Shown: positions 51,476-60,977 of the stretch, piece after piece
Layout of the letters: the number at the start of each line of letters is the position of its first letter
Position numbering within the stretch: position 1 is the stretch's first letter
Assembly (NCBI GenBank): GCA_964456985.1
Contig: CAYWDH010000005.1
Span: 32,057 to 96,056, forward strand
From: WJMT01 sp964456985
GTDB lineage: Bacteria > Acidobacteriota > Aminicenantia > Aminicenantales > Aminicenantaceae
DNA: 64,000 nt
Reading direction: 5' to 3'
Translations under genes and position numbers: made by a program
Notes under the pieces: generated by a model
The model's input: only the letters and a program-made list of their open reading frames with translations
What the model was told of the DNA's origin: nothing
The model's database searches: none

Positions 51476-54436
51476 ATGGGGAAAAAAATGAGTCAAAAAA
51501 AATGGATTTCCGGATTGCTGTTAATGCTTTTAGCCGTGGTTTTCAGCCTCGGGCTGACCTTTGCCTCCATGGAACTGCCCGGGCTGTTGAACAAAGCCCT
51601 TTATGGAAATGTTCCTGCTCTGGATGGCGATTCCCATGCGGATGAGTCTGCTGTCATGAGGACGGAACTGTTCATAAGCCACTATCACTTAAGGATTATC
51701 GGTTATATCTGTTTTGGACTTATGGTCCTTCTTATCGCAGCGGGTTTTATAACCGGTAAAAAGGGATTAGCCTCAGCAGGAGCTCTCTTGATGTTTCTTC
51801 CTGTTTTTGCTCAGTTTGCTGCAGTTATGTTTTTTCTAGCCGGATTGGGTGTGCTGAACGTCATGTGGATGCCTGTTCTGGATATTTCTTTTAATGCCGG
51901 GCAGCTGGGAGATATCGTCTATCTTCCCTACAGGCTTTTAAGGTCTCTGTTTCTAAAAATAGGCTTTGATGTGCATTATCCCCTTGTCTATTTTCTGGTG
52001 GGAACCGGGCTTCTTCTTTTTATCATAGGCACATATACCTGGTTTGTCTCCAGAGAACGAAAAAAGGATATGGCGGATTTCTGGATCTACCGGATCTCCC
52101 GCCACCCTCAGTATCTGGGATGGATCATCTGGAGCTACGGAATGCTGCTGGCTTTGATGCGTGTCAACTACCCAAAAAGGTCCTGGGGAATTGCTACCTC
52201 CCTGCCCTGGATGCTTTCTGCCATGATCATTATCGGAGTGGCCCTTCTTGAAGAGAGGAAGATGAAGAAACAGCTAGGAAATCTATACGAAAGATACCGC
52301 GAGAAAACACCTTTTCTCTTTCCCCTTCCCAAGTTCCTGTCAAAACCCTTTGCCATCCCTACACGTCTTCTTTTTAAAAAGAAATTCCCGGAGCGGAAAG
52401 GTGAGATCGCTGCAGTGCTTTCTATCTACACACTCCTGCTGGTAGGACTTTCATATGTTTATGTCCGTTCTCTTTCGCTTCCCAAAATCCCTGATGAGAT
52501 CCAGGCAACCGCATCAGAAAGCCGGGCAGATATGTATATCCGGACTCTGCGGTTGACTGATAACTGGCATTTCCGCAGACATTATGTGGCGGGGCTTGAA
52601 AAATTAGGCGAACAATCAGTCGAACCTTTGATCAAACTTCTTAAAGATCCGGATCCCTCTTTGCGCCAAATCGCAGCTTCTGTTTTGGAAAGACTCGAAT
52701 CGCCCAGAGCAACTGACGCTTTGATAGAGAGCCTTTCTGATAATAACAGCAATGTTCGCTTGAGCGCGGCAGCTGCTTTAGGAAAAATAAGGGCTGAAAA
52801 AGCGGTGGACCCTCTGATACGTCTTCTTAAGGACGAATCAGGTCCAGTGGTCTTTGTTACAGCCACAGCATTAGGAAGGATCGGGTCGGAAAAAGCTGTG
52901 GATCCTTTGATCCAATCCCTGGATCAACCCAATTCCTGGAGCCGCAAGGCAGTGGTCACCGCTTTATGGGACATCGGGTCGGAAAAAGCTGTGGATCCTC
53001 TCTTAGAAATATTAAAAGAGGAGAACCTTGATGTCTCTGTGAAGCGGGAAATCATGGTGGCCTTTTTGAAATTGAAGTCTCCTAAGACGGTGAGTGCTTT
53101 AAGAGAAGCCTTGAATGATGAAGATCACGAAGTACGGATTTACGCTCAAGAAGCGCTGAAAAAATTAGGCGCTGACAAAAAAAGGAAACAATTATTAACG
53201 GAAAAACACTCTGTGAAAGAGATGCAGGAGGACTTCCTTCAGTTCCAAAAGCACATCGAAGAGATACATCCCTGTCCCTATGAATTCACTGACAAGGAAG
53301 ACTTTGACAGGGCATTTGAAGAACAAAATGCAAAAATAAAAAAACCTCTGACTCTAAGAGAATTTTATAATGTGCTGGTTCCTCTGAAAGCAAAAATTGG
53401 ATGCGGTCACGCACATCTGGATTATCCTGCGGAATACAGGAGAAACGTTCAGGTTTATAAATTCCCTCTGATATTGAAATTTGTTGAAAACAGATGTTAT
53501 GTGACTAGGGATCTGAATGAAAATTCTTCTCTGCCTCTCTACAGTGAAATCGTGTCCATAAATAAAATCGATATCGATCGGATCATTGAGACTTTAAAAG
53601 CAGATATTTCTGCTGACGGTCATAACGAATTCTCCAAAACTTCCTCCCTGGAGAACTGCTTCCAGTATTACTATGCCAATCATTTCGGGGCTCCTAAGGA
53701 ATTCCAAATCAAATACAGGACAGAAGAAAACACAGATATTCAAAAAGCCGTGATCCCAGCCATTCCCTGCTCATCTATCAATTACTCCAATAAAGTGCCC
53801 AAATCCCTGAATATTGAAACATTTCCTCAAAGAAACACAGCGGTCCTAACGATAGACAGTTTTATTTACTATGAAGAGAAAAACAAAATCTTTTTTTCCT
53901 TTATCGATAAAGCCTTCCAGAAAATAGAACAAGAGAACATCAATAATCTCATTATTGATCTTCGCGGCAATGGAGGAGGAGACCCGTTTTGCGCAAGCTA
54001 CCTGCTCTCTTATATTGAAAAAGAACCCACTGTCTATTTCTCTAAACCCTATGGAAGATATACAGACTTGTCCAAACCTATCCCCTTAGCCGAGAATCCT
54101 TACAGAGGGAATCTCTTCATCCTTATAGACGGCAGCAATTTTTCAACCACGGGGCATTTCTGCTCTATCCTGAAATACCATGATTTAGGAACCTTTATCG
54201 GGACAGAGACCGGAAGCACGTATACCTGCAACGCAGCCGTCCATACATTTGACCTGAAAAATACAGGATTGATTTTAAAACTGGCCACAGACAGCTTTGC
54301 GGCAGCAGTCAGCGGCCTTCCGAAAGACCGGGGGATCATCCCCCATCATAAGGTTCAGACAAATATTGAAGATTTAAAAAACAAACAAGACACAGTCCTC
54401 GAATATACTTTTAGTTTGATTGATAAAATGAAATAA
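51476..54436 (+). CDS. ICMT-like membrane methyltransferase fused to HEAT repeats and an S41 peptidase
   Basis: A 986-aa three-part protein. Part 1 (1-350): eight or so membrane helices with RISRHPQYLGWIIWSYGMLL (about 205-225) and EERKMKKQLGNLYERYREKTPFLFPLP, the C-terminal cofactor-binding region of ICMT/PEMT-type methyltransferases. Part 2 (about 365-560): HEAT repeats (AVDPLIRLLKDESGPVVFVTATALGRIGSEKAVDPLIQSL). Part 3 (about 575-985): an S41 C-terminal-processing-like peptidase with IIDLRGNGGGDP, DGSNFSTTGHF (Ser near 890) and FIGTETGST. An alternative start is Met5 (51488). The methylation substrate and protease target are unknown; the fusion suggests that one modifies and the other clips an envelope protein. 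Confidence 0.8.
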   Translation: MGKKMSQKKWISGLLLMLLAVVFSLGLTFASMELPGLLNKALYGNVPALDGDSHADESAVMRTELFISHYHLRIIGYICFGLMVLLIAAGFITGKKGLASAGALLMFLPVFAQFAAVMFFLAGLGVLNVMWMPVLDISFNAGQLGDIVYLPYRLLRSLFLKIGFDVHYPLVYFLVGTGLLLFIIGTYTWFVSRERKKDMADFWIYRISRHPQYLGWIIWSYGMLLALMRVNYPKRSWGIATSLPWMLSAMIIIGVALLEERKMKKQLGNLYERYREKTPFLFPLPKFLSKPFAIPTRLLFKKKFPERKGEIAAVLSIYTLLLVGLSYVYVRSLSLPKIPDEIQATASESRADMYIRTLRLTDNWHFRRHYVAGLEKLGEQSVEPLIKLLKDPDPSLRQIAASVLERLESPRATDALIESLSDNNSNVRLSAAAALGKIRAEKAVDPLIRLLKDESGPVVFVTATALGRIGSEKAVDPLIQSLDQPNSWSRKAVVTALWDIGSEKAVDPLLEILKEENLDVSVKREIMVAFLKLKSPKTVSALREALNDEDHEVRIYAQEALKKLGADKKRKQLLTEKHSVKEMQEDFLQFQKHIEEIHPCPYEFTDKEDFDRAFEEQNAKIKKPLTLREFYNVLVPLKAKIGCGHAHLDYPAEYRRNVQVYKFPLILKFVENRCYVTRDLNENSSLPLYSEIVSINKIDIDRIIETLKADISADGHNEFSKTSSLENCFQYYYANHFGAPKEFQIKYRTEENTDIQKAVIPAIPCSSINYSNKVPKSLNIETFPQRNTAVLTIDSFIYYEEKNKIFFSFIDKAFQKIEQENINNLIIDLRGNGGGDPFCASYLLSYIEKEPTVYFSKPYGRYTDLSKPIPLAENPYRGNLFILIDGSNFSTTGHFCSILKYHDLGTFIGTETGSTYTCNAAVHTFDLKNTGLILKLATDSFAAAVSGLPKDRGIIPHHKVQTNIEDLKNKQDTVLEYTFSLIDKMK

Positions 54437-54463
54437 AAAAACAACATTCATCAGGAGGATGAA

Positions 54464-55351
54464 ATGAACAAACAACAAAAAAGAATTTGTTTGATAATGA
54501 CCCCTGTTTTGCTGGGGTTCTTTATGCTTATAGGATGCGCTACTAAAACCGCTCCTGTATGGGGAGATCCCCAGGCCGGCTTGATCCTTCAGTACCAGAT
54601 GCCGGAAGGACAGGAATTAACGTATGATTCCTGGGAAAAATCACACCAAGCCTCTGATCTAATGGGAAGAACTATTGAAACTGACACATCCTCAAAAAAC
54701 TCCTTTTCCGTTCGATCCAAAGGGACAGTGGAAAACAAACACCAGTTAACCATCACCATCAATGACATGAGCCTCAAAGTCCAATCCCCCCAGATTGATC
54801 TGGAACCGGATATGAGTCAGGTCATAGGAAAAAGCTTTGACATGAACCTTTCCCTCCTTGGCAAAGAATCAGAGCTTAAAGGAGTTGAGGATATCACCTA
54901 TGATTTGGGGCCTGAGGGAACACGAAGCATTGCTTCAACATTTAAGCAGATCTTTCCGGATCTTGCTGGACGGCCCCTTAAAATAGGAGATACATGGCCG
55001 GATGAGACAACCATCAGCGAAAAAACAGATAACGGAGAGGTGGTCATTCGATTATCAGAAGAGAACACCCTGGATGGATTTGAGACCATAGATGGGATGG
55101 AATGCGCCCGGATATTATCTCAGTATTCCGGGACCATTGAGGGCAAAGGAGCCCAGCAGGGGATTGAATTGAATACCAAAGGCAACATAAAAGGCACTTC
55201 CACCTGGTACTTTGCCTATAAAAGAGGGATCTTCGTAAAACATACCAACAAAGGCACGGCTGAAGGGATGATCGATGTTCCCAGTCAGGGCCTAGAGATT
55301 CCATTTACCCGGGAGATGATATCCGAAATCAGCCTGGCGAAATCAAATTAA
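54464..55351 (+). CDS. Lipoprotein with DUF6263-like domain
   Basis: A 295-aa lipoprotein. A basic start and hydrophobic core end in the lipobox LIGC (Cys25). The mature part is beta-rich with GQELTYDSWEKSHQASDL, QLTITINDMSLKVQSPQIDL, the PLKIGDTWPDETTISEK and FETIDGMECARILSQYSGTIEGKG stretches, and GTSTWYFAYKRGIFVKHTNKG, which resembles DUF6263-type proteins. It has an aggagga site and starts 27 bp after the ICMT-HEAT-S41 gene in the same direction. It is probably a periplasmic binding or structural lipoprotein; there is no catalytic motif. Confidence 0.65.
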   Translation: MNKQQKRICLIMTPVLLGFFMLIGCATKTAPVWGDPQAGLILQYQMPEGQELTYDSWEKSHQASDLMGRTIETDTSSKNSFSVRSKGTVENKHQLTITINDMSLKVQSPQIDLEPDMSQVIGKSFDMNLSLLGKESELKGVEDITYDLGPEGTRSIASTFKQIFPDLAGRPLKIGDTWPDETTISEKTDNGEVVIRLSEENTLDGFETIDGMECARILSQYSGTIEGKGAQQGIELNTKGNIKGTSTWYFAYKRGIFVKHTNKGTAEGMIDVPSQGLEIPFTREMISEISLAKSN

Positions 55352-55426
55352 AAAAAGGATAAAGATTTCTTTATTGGAGGAACCAACACATACGCAACGC
55401 ACAAAAAATCGATAAGGAGAAAAATT

Positions 55427-56299
55427 TTGCTTAAGAAAAAAACAACCTTTTGGATGATTTTGATCGCATTAAGCGCAATCACACTGTCTCATCCTCATGA
55501 AGACAAGATCGTTCCTAATGACCTTTTCAACTGCACTATTGTCATGACGGCAAAGGACGGCCTTGTTCTGGCGGGAAACAATGAAGACAGGAATCATCCG
55601 GAGACAAAAGTCACTTTTATTCCGGCAACTGAAAAATATCACGGCCGGATTATGTTTGGATTTGATGACTCTCCGGTACAGGGCGGTATGAATGATAAGG
55701 GCCTATTTATGGATGGGAACCGAGTCTCGCCCACTAACTGGCAGCCGGAACCCGGGAAGCCAACCCTCAGGGGATCTGTGATCCTGTTCCTTCTGGGAAC
55801 CTGCGCCACCTGTGACGAGGTGATAATTTTCTTTGAGAGCCACAATATCCCGAGTCTCGAGCGAGCCCGGTTTCCGATCGCGGACCGGACTGGAGCCTCA
55901 ATGGTGGTCGAGTATGGCCAGGGAAAAACCCAGTTTATTACCAGCGATACCTGGTACCTTATTTCAACCAACTTTATCATGTCCAATATCAAGGACAATA
56001 ACTATCCCTGCTGGCGGTATCGCACTGCAGATAAAATCCTATCTGATGCGGATGAACTGAATATGGCTCTCATTCGAAAGGTGCTCGAGGAAACCTCTCA
56101 GGAGATGGGATCCTTGACTGTCTATTCCAATATCTATGACCTAAAAAAGGGAATCATCTATCTTTACAACATGCGGAATTTCGATGAAGTTGCGGTTATG
56201 GATTTGGCTGATGAGCTGGACAAAGGCCAGAGACAGATCGACCTGTCGTCACTGTTTAAATCAACTGGGAATAGACAGCCACTGACTCAGAAACCATGA
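55427..56299 (+). CDS. Exported Ntn-hydrolase (choloylglycine/penicillin-acylase-like)
   Basis: A 290-aa protein starting at TTG 55427 (aaggaga upstream). A signal peptide ends near the mature Cys36 in LFNCTIVMTAKDGLVLAGNNEDRN. In the choloylglycine hydrolase/acid ceramidase-like superfamily the first Cys after processing is the nucleophile, and the following GNNEDRN matches the R/N-x-D segment that positions it. Later come GGMNDKGLFMDGNRVSPTNW and SMVVEYGQGKTQFI, usual for this fold. Predicted action: cleaving amide bonds of small N-acyl compounds in the periplasm. The substrate cannot be inferred. Confidence 0.75.
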   Translation: MLKKKTTFWMILIALSAITLSHPHEDKIVPNDLFNCTIVMTAKDGLVLAGNNEDRNHPETKVTFIPATEKYHGRIMFGFDDSPVQGGMNDKGLFMDGNRVSPTNWQPEPGKPTLRGSVILFLLGTCATCDEVIIFFESHNIPSLERARFPIADRTGASMVVEYGQGKTQFITSDTWYLISTNFIMSNIKDNNYPCWRYRTADKILSDADELNMALIRKVLEETSQEMGSLTVYSNIYDLKKGIIYLYNMRNFDEVAVMDLADELDKGQRQIDLSSLFKSTGNRQPLTQKP

Positions 56300-56315
56300 A
56301 AATAAGGAGATACCC

Positions 56316-56864
56316 ATGAAAAGAGAATATTCTGTTGTCTTAGGACTCCTTCTGATAGGAGTTTTTTTCCTGAACTCTGCGGCCATAAAAGAAGAAAATA
56401 AAGGGGATATTGTTTTCATTTATTTCGCTTCCACTCAGTTCGGTACCTGTACGGATCCTGAAAGCATCGAAAGAATCAAAAATATCAAGACTGACTTTTC
56501 CGAAAAATACAGAGAGGCCCCCATTAAATTTGTGATGGTCTGTTTGGATTCCGATTTTGATAAAGCATTGAAATTTATCAAAAAACACGGACACTGGGAT
56601 GAGATATCCCTTGGAAAATCTTTTTCCAATGAGCTGTCTCTGAATCTTTTGAATCAATCCGAAATCCCTAAAGTCCCCCATATTTTTGTGTTCAGGAACC
56701 GGCAAGAAAAAGGAAAATGGAACCTGCCGCTTATTAAAGAACGGGAACTCATGGTTGATCTGGCAGGAGAAGAACAGATAAGAGAATGGGTTGAGAGAGG
56801 CTACCCCTTTCCCTTTCGAAAAGAACAGACTGGATTGATTCAACCGAAAACAACCAGACTCTGA
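56316..56864 (+). CDS. Exported thioredoxin-fold-like protein, function unknown
   Basis: A 182-aa protein with signal sequence REYSVVLGLLLIGVFFLNSA. The body fits a thioredoxin fold: first strand IVFIYFASTQFGTCTDPESI, second strand IKFVMVCLDSDFDKALKFIKKHG, the cis-Pro region SEIPKVPHIFVFRN and a final helix. Only one Cys (GTC) is at the active-site position, not CxxC, so it may act as a non-redox member or use a single Cys. It starts 16 bp after the Ntn-hydrolase gene. Confidence 0.5.
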   Translation: MKREYSVVLGLLLIGVFFLNSAAIKEENKGDIVFIYFASTQFGTCTDPESIERIKNIKTDFSEKYREAPIKFVMVCLDSDFDKALKFIKKHGHWDEISLGKSFSNELSLNLLNQSEIPKVPHIFVFRNRQEKGKWNLPLIKERELMVDLAGEEQIREWVERGYPFPFRKEQTGLIQPKTTRL

Positions 56865-56907
56865 ATAATGAAAAATCAGATTCGATCAAAAAAAATTGAG
56901 ATCGCTG

Positions 56908-57915
56908 ATGATTGATAAAATTCCACCCATCTTAATGGTGCTTTTTATGGTATTTCAAGCCGGAAATCCTGTCCATTTCGCACAAAAAATGTCTACCCCT
57001 AAAGTCATCTATAAGAATAAAACATATCCTCTCTATCCAGAGACGCTCCAAGAACTGCCTGTCATTCCCTCTCCGTTCACAACAAATAAAGGATTAGAAA
57101 TCGTCATCAGCTGTCGAAAAGACGGAGAATACCACCTCTTCTCCGTCACTGTGGAGAACAAAGGATCTTTAAACTATAAAAAATACCAGTACGACAAAGG
57201 ACGGCAGCTGGAAAAGAATTATCTTGATTTTCCAGCTTTAGCCAAAACAGGCTTGCATGATGAGGTTGAATTGAACCAGACTCGGACTATTACAGGGAAA
57301 CCTGTTTCAGAAATCACAAACATCGGACGCCCCATGCATTATTCAAGGGCTGGTTTTATGAACGAAAATGAAGACATTCTTTCTGTACTCATAAAAGACA
57401 ACCATATAGTAAAACAATTGAGATTAACTCATCCGGAGATGGCCAAACCCTTGTTTCATGTGTGGAATATCGTTCTTCAGGGAATCAAACAAGATATCTG
57501 GCTTTATGAAGAGATGGAGCTTGAATACATTCTTTACAACGGAAAAAAAGTCTTTATCAAATGGCAAGGAGGCCGAGGTTGGCAGGAGTCTATCTTCAAT
57601 GATGAGATTTTGGGACAGTATCATTTGGAAATGTGGAGAACACTGGATCCAAGCGAAAAAGAGTTTCTTAACAAAAAATATCCTGAAATCACCGAAAAAG
57701 AAATGTCTGAACTGATTCAAAAAATCTCTTACATCCACACCGGTGAGATGGTTCCCTATTACATCATGCGGTATGGCTTTTATGAAGGACACACAGACTT
57801 CCGAGCCGATCCCATCTCCATTGCCATCATTTTCGGTTTAAAAAATCTTCAAGAAATCAATGTGGATTTGAGGGAATATTTTTTGACTGGTTATACCCTC
57901 GGGAGAGCAGGGTAG
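56908..57915 (+). CDS. Exported hypothetical protein with degenerate beta-lactamase-like tail
   Basis: A 335-aa protein from ATG 56908 (weak ribosome-binding site; a TTG lies 4 codons upstream). The signal peptide is followed by an unfamiliar alpha/beta domain (LEIVISCRKDGEYHLFSVTVENKGSLNY, RLTHPEMAKPLFHVWNIVLQGIKQ, KISYIHTGEMVPYYIMRYGFYEGHTDF). The last 15 residues (LTGYTLGRAG) meet an amber stop, and the same frame continues with the C-terminal segment of a class C beta-lactamase/serine hydrolase. This implies that the gene's end came from, or was joined to, a serine hydrolase. Confidence 0.55.
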   Translation: MIDKIPPILMVLFMVFQAGNPVHFAQKMSTPKVIYKNKTYPLYPETLQELPVIPSPFTTNKGLEIVISCRKDGEYHLFSVTVENKGSLNYKKYQYDKGRQLEKNYLDFPALAKTGLHDEVELNQTRTITGKPVSEITNIGRPMHYSRAGFMNENEDILSVLIKDNHIVKQLRLTHPEMAKPLFHVWNIVLQGIKQDIWLYEEMELEYILYNGKKVFIKWQGGRGWQESIFNDEILGQYHLEMWRTLDPSEKEFLNKKYPEITEKEMSELIQKISYIHTGEMVPYYIMRYGFYEGHTDFRADPISIAIIFGLKNLQEINVDLREYFLTGYTLGRAG

Positions 57916-58056
57916 TTTATTATGGTGTTTCCTGCTTTGGACCTGATCGTTGCCTCCACGGCTCAGAATTATGACTACGGCTGGGCAGTGAGATTTTATA
58001 ATTTGGTATACAAATATATTCTTCAGGCGGTAATGCCTGTTTCAGAAAACTAAAAA
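57916..58056 (+). pseudogene. Remnant of a serine hydrolase (beta-lactamase-like) C-terminus
   Basis: In frame after the stop at 57,913-57,915 the translation continues FIMVFPALDLIVASTAQNYDY... for 43 residues to a TAA. This is the usual C-terminal strand-helix of class C beta-lactamase-type proteins, where GxGGQ(f/y)I.V.PELDLVVV.TA.N is conserved. With the amber read as Gln (cag to tag) the text becomes GRAGQFIMVFPALDL, an excellent match. The catalytic parts are absent. Confidence 0.6.
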
Positions 58057-58074
58057 ATAACTATGGAGGATAAA

Positions 58075-60114
58075 ATGAAAAAACGATTAAATCTATGTAT
58101 CTGGTTGGCATTATCTCTTATTTTATGGGGAAATGCATCTGCCTGCAGCGCTAACGCAGAGTCCCAAAAAACCTATTATGCCATGGAAAATAATGGAGTG
58201 GTCTACGGATATACGGAGACCATCATGACTCCTGTTGAAGAGAATGGAAAACAAATGATCCGTCTTGAAGAAAACGTCATATCTATCTCTTCGCTCATGG
58301 GAGCTCAAATTAACAACACAATCACAGCTGAGAGCTACCTGGATCCCGGACAAAAAAGGCTCATTTCCCTGGAATTTCTTCTGGACCAGGAAAGCGTGCA
58401 GCTCAAAATTTCAATCCGGATAGATGGAGACAAAGCCTATATAACTCAAAACATGGGAGGAGGGACAAAGGAAGTCCTTTTGCCCGAGGATGCTGTTCTT
58501 TCAGATTTTTATCTCCATCCTCGTGTGTGGGAAGACTTTGCAAATTCAGAGATCCATCAAAAACAGTATCAAATACTGGACTCCTTTGACCGCGAACTCC
58601 AGTTGCACACCTTCACAAAAATTAAAGAGGAAAAAATAAATCTGGCCGGAAAGACCTATGACTCTATGGTGTTTGATGTCCTGAATCATGAGATCGGCGC
58701 AAAACATCAGGTATGGATCAATGCTGAAGACGGCACACTTCTCCAGCAAAAAATAATCAATTCAACCATTTCCCTATCGGACAAATCCATAACAAACAAA
58801 CTGAAGCGAGTGAGTATTGACGATAATATCTTTGCTGACGTCAGCGTTATGATTTCAGATATCATGGCTATCTCTTTTCTGAAGACAAAAGTCACTCTTA
58901 ATCCCATCGGAAACTTGATCACAAAAGAAAGCCTGAATGTACCCGGACAAAAGTTTGAGGGTACGATCGAAAATAATCTCGTGGAGGGAATTTTTGAAAT
59001 CACCCACAAAAAATTCGACGGAACAACTGCCCCTCCCTTTCCTCCGGACTTCCGTGATGAACCCGAACTCAAACCGTTTCTAAATCCTGAAGACCTTATT
59101 GAATCCGACGATCCTGTGCTCATCAAAAAAGCCCAGGAACTGACAAGCGGTGCGGCTGACTCCTGGGAAGCCGTGAAAAGGCTCAGCAAATGGGTGGCTG
59201 AAGAAATCGGGTATAATATCCCCGGAGGCGGTTCGGCCCGCAATACTTTTGACCTCAGAGCCGGAGAATGCGGAGCTCATTCCAGGCTCTTTACCGCCCT
59301 GTGCCGGGCAGTGGACATCCCGTCAAGAGTGGTTTGGGGCTGCATTTATGTCCCCAATCGAGGGGGAAGCTTTGGGCAGCACGGATGGAATGAGGTTTAC
59401 ATGGGTGAAACAGGATGGATTCCTCTGGACACCACATTAAGGGAGATCGATTTTGCGGATTCCGGTCACATCCGTCTGGGAATCCTCGCGTCCAAGCACA
59501 TCGCTTTTAATCCCGATAAAATGGAGATCCTGGATTTTCATGCGGGCTCACAGAGATTCGGAGAAGCGTTGTCCACCACAGTGCCCGAAGAATACATACC
59601 TTATGTGGGAGGATATCAGGGCCCTGATAATGTCCTGAAAGCTCTTGTGCAGAACAACAGTCTCGCCCTCGACATCCCCGGAAGGATGATCTTCGAGCTC
59701 AAGGAACCGGATGAAAACGGTTTCTGGTATTTTAAGCTCACAACCGATGTGTATGTTACTTTTGAAAAGAATAGCTCCGGTGAGGTGACCAGCATGAACA
59801 TATACAACAAAGCACGCATCCCCAAAAAATCAGATTCTGAGGAAACAACGGATAATATCCCGGAACAATTCCGACTCTATATCGGCCAGTACCCTATCCC
59901 CATGCAGGAAGGAGTGTTCACTGTGTTTTACAGCCAAAACAATCTGGCTGTCAAAGTCCCTACAGGAGAAATCATGTATCTGGAAGACACGGACGAACAG
60001 GGGCTGTGGGCCTGCAGAAATAGAGAAGAAAAAATTTCTTTTGTAAAGGATGACGAGGGGCGGGTGAAAGTCATGATCATCCATGAAATAGTTCACGCTC
60101 CAAAAATCGATTGA
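58075..60114 (+). CDS. Exported transglutaminase-like protein
   Basis: A 679-aa protein starting at ATG 58075 (tatggagga upstream; the in-frame ATG at 58063 lies before that site). A signal peptide (LNLCIWLALSLILWGNASAC) is followed by a beta-rich N-terminal domain (about 30-330). The transglutaminase-like core has GECGAHSRLFTALCRAVDIPSRVVWGC with Cys399, GQHGWNEVYMGETGW with His436, and IPLDTT with Asp452, a complete catalytic triad. Two C-terminal repeats (YIPYVGGYQGP..., EQFRLYIGQYPIPMQ...) resemble carbohydrate or substrate-binding modules seen in beta-lactamase-type enzymes. It may cross-link or cleave isopeptide bonds in the envelope. Confidence 0.8.
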   Translation: MKKRLNLCIWLALSLILWGNASACSANAESQKTYYAMENNGVVYGYTETIMTPVEENGKQMIRLEENVISISSLMGAQINNTITAESYLDPGQKRLISLEFLLDQESVQLKISIRIDGDKAYITQNMGGGTKEVLLPEDAVLSDFYLHPRVWEDFANSEIHQKQYQILDSFDRELQLHTFTKIKEEKINLAGKTYDSMVFDVLNHEIGAKHQVWINAEDGTLLQQKIINSTISLSDKSITNKLKRVSIDDNIFADVSVMISDIMAISFLKTKVTLNPIGNLITKESLNVPGQKFEGTIENNLVEGIFEITHKKFDGTTAPPFPPDFRDEPELKPFLNPEDLIESDDPVLIKKAQELTSGAADSWEAVKRLSKWVAEEIGYNIPGGGSARNTFDLRAGECGAHSRLFTALCRAVDIPSRVVWGCIYVPNRGGSFGQHGWNEVYMGETGWIPLDTTLREIDFADSGHIRLGILASKHIAFNPDKMEILDFHAGSQRFGEALSTTVPEEYIPYVGGYQGPDNVLKALVQNNSLALDIPGRMIFELKEPDENGFWYFKLTTDVYVTFEKNSSGEVTSMNIYNKARIPKKSDSEETTDNIPEQFRLYIGQYPIPMQEGVFTVFYSQNNLAVKVPTGEIMYLEDTDEQGLWACRNREEKISFVKDDEGRVKVMIIHEIVHAPKID

Positions 60115-60238
60115 TCCGGGGAGGGCTTACCTAGAAGATAAAAATATTAGCCTGCTCTGTATAATTCATGGAAGATTCTTCTTCATCCTTCGTCTAATTA
60201 TATAGAAGCTGATTTGAATCCAAAGACTGGAGGAGGAG

Positions 60239-60919
60239 ATGAGCATGATAGGAGGCCTTTCATCTAAGTTCCTGATTTTAAGCATTGCTGCATTGACTGT
60301 CATTGTCTTCTCTGCATTCTCTGTATACAGTTTCAAACCTCAAGAACTGGATAAAAAGGTCAAATCTTTTTTGGATAGCCACCAATACCAGTGGAGGGAC
60401 ATGAACGTCCCTGAAGTGGACGGCCAGATCCTCTATGATATTATTGTTGAGAACGGCTATACCAGGGCTCTTGAAATCGGAACCTCAACCGGACACTCAG
60501 GAATCTGGATCGCCTGGGCTCTCAGCAGGACCGGTGGCAAGCTCGTCACTATTGAAATAGATGAAAGGCGTTACTCCAGAGCCCTGAGTAACTTTAAGGA
60601 AGCAGGGATTGATGCATACATAGATGCCTGGCTGGCGGACGCACACGATCTGGTTCCCAAACTGGAAGGGCCATTTGACTTTGTTTTTATTGATGCTGAT
60701 AAAGACTGGTACACCAATTATGCCAAAGCGGTAATACCAAAGCTGGAAAAAGGAGGCTGTATCGCCGCTCATAATGTCTATCCATCGGACAGAAGCCGCT
60801 GGGGAAGGCGCAGCGGAACCAGCGAATATTATGAATTCATGCTGGAGCAGAAAGAATTTGAGACATCTCTTCTTTCAGAAAGCCAGGCAGGGATTTCTGT
60901 AAGCTATAAAAGAAAATAA
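60239..60919 (+). CDS. Membrane-anchored class I SAM O-methyltransferase
   Basis: A 226-aa protein. An N-terminal hydrophobic segment (FLILSIAALTVIVFSAFSVYSF) anchors it, and the rest is a Rossmann-like methyltransferase of the catechol O-methyltransferase/Methyltransf_24 type: motif I ALEIGTSTGHSGIWIAWAL, motif II VTIEIDERRYSRAL, ADAHDLVPKLEGPFDFVFIDADKDWY (with metal-binding DADK) and GGCIAAHNV. The start at 60239 has aggagga; ATG 60245 is also possible. An exported O-methyltransferase with a transglutaminase and other envelope enzymes nearby is unusual. Confidence 0.85.
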   Translation: MSMIGGLSSKFLILSIAALTVIVFSAFSVYSFKPQELDKKVKSFLDSHQYQWRDMNVPEVDGQILYDIIVENGYTRALEIGTSTGHSGIWIAWALSRTGGKLVTIEIDERRYSRALSNFKEAGIDAYIDAWLADAHDLVPKLEGPFDFVFIDADKDWYTNYAKAVIPKLEKGGCIAAHNVYPSDRSRWGRRSGTSEYYEFMLEQKEFETSLLSESQAGISVSYKRK

Positions 60920-60977
60920 AATCTATTCAAATCTACAAAACCAGCCCTTTTTATGATAGCATGAAGCGTTTAATCAT

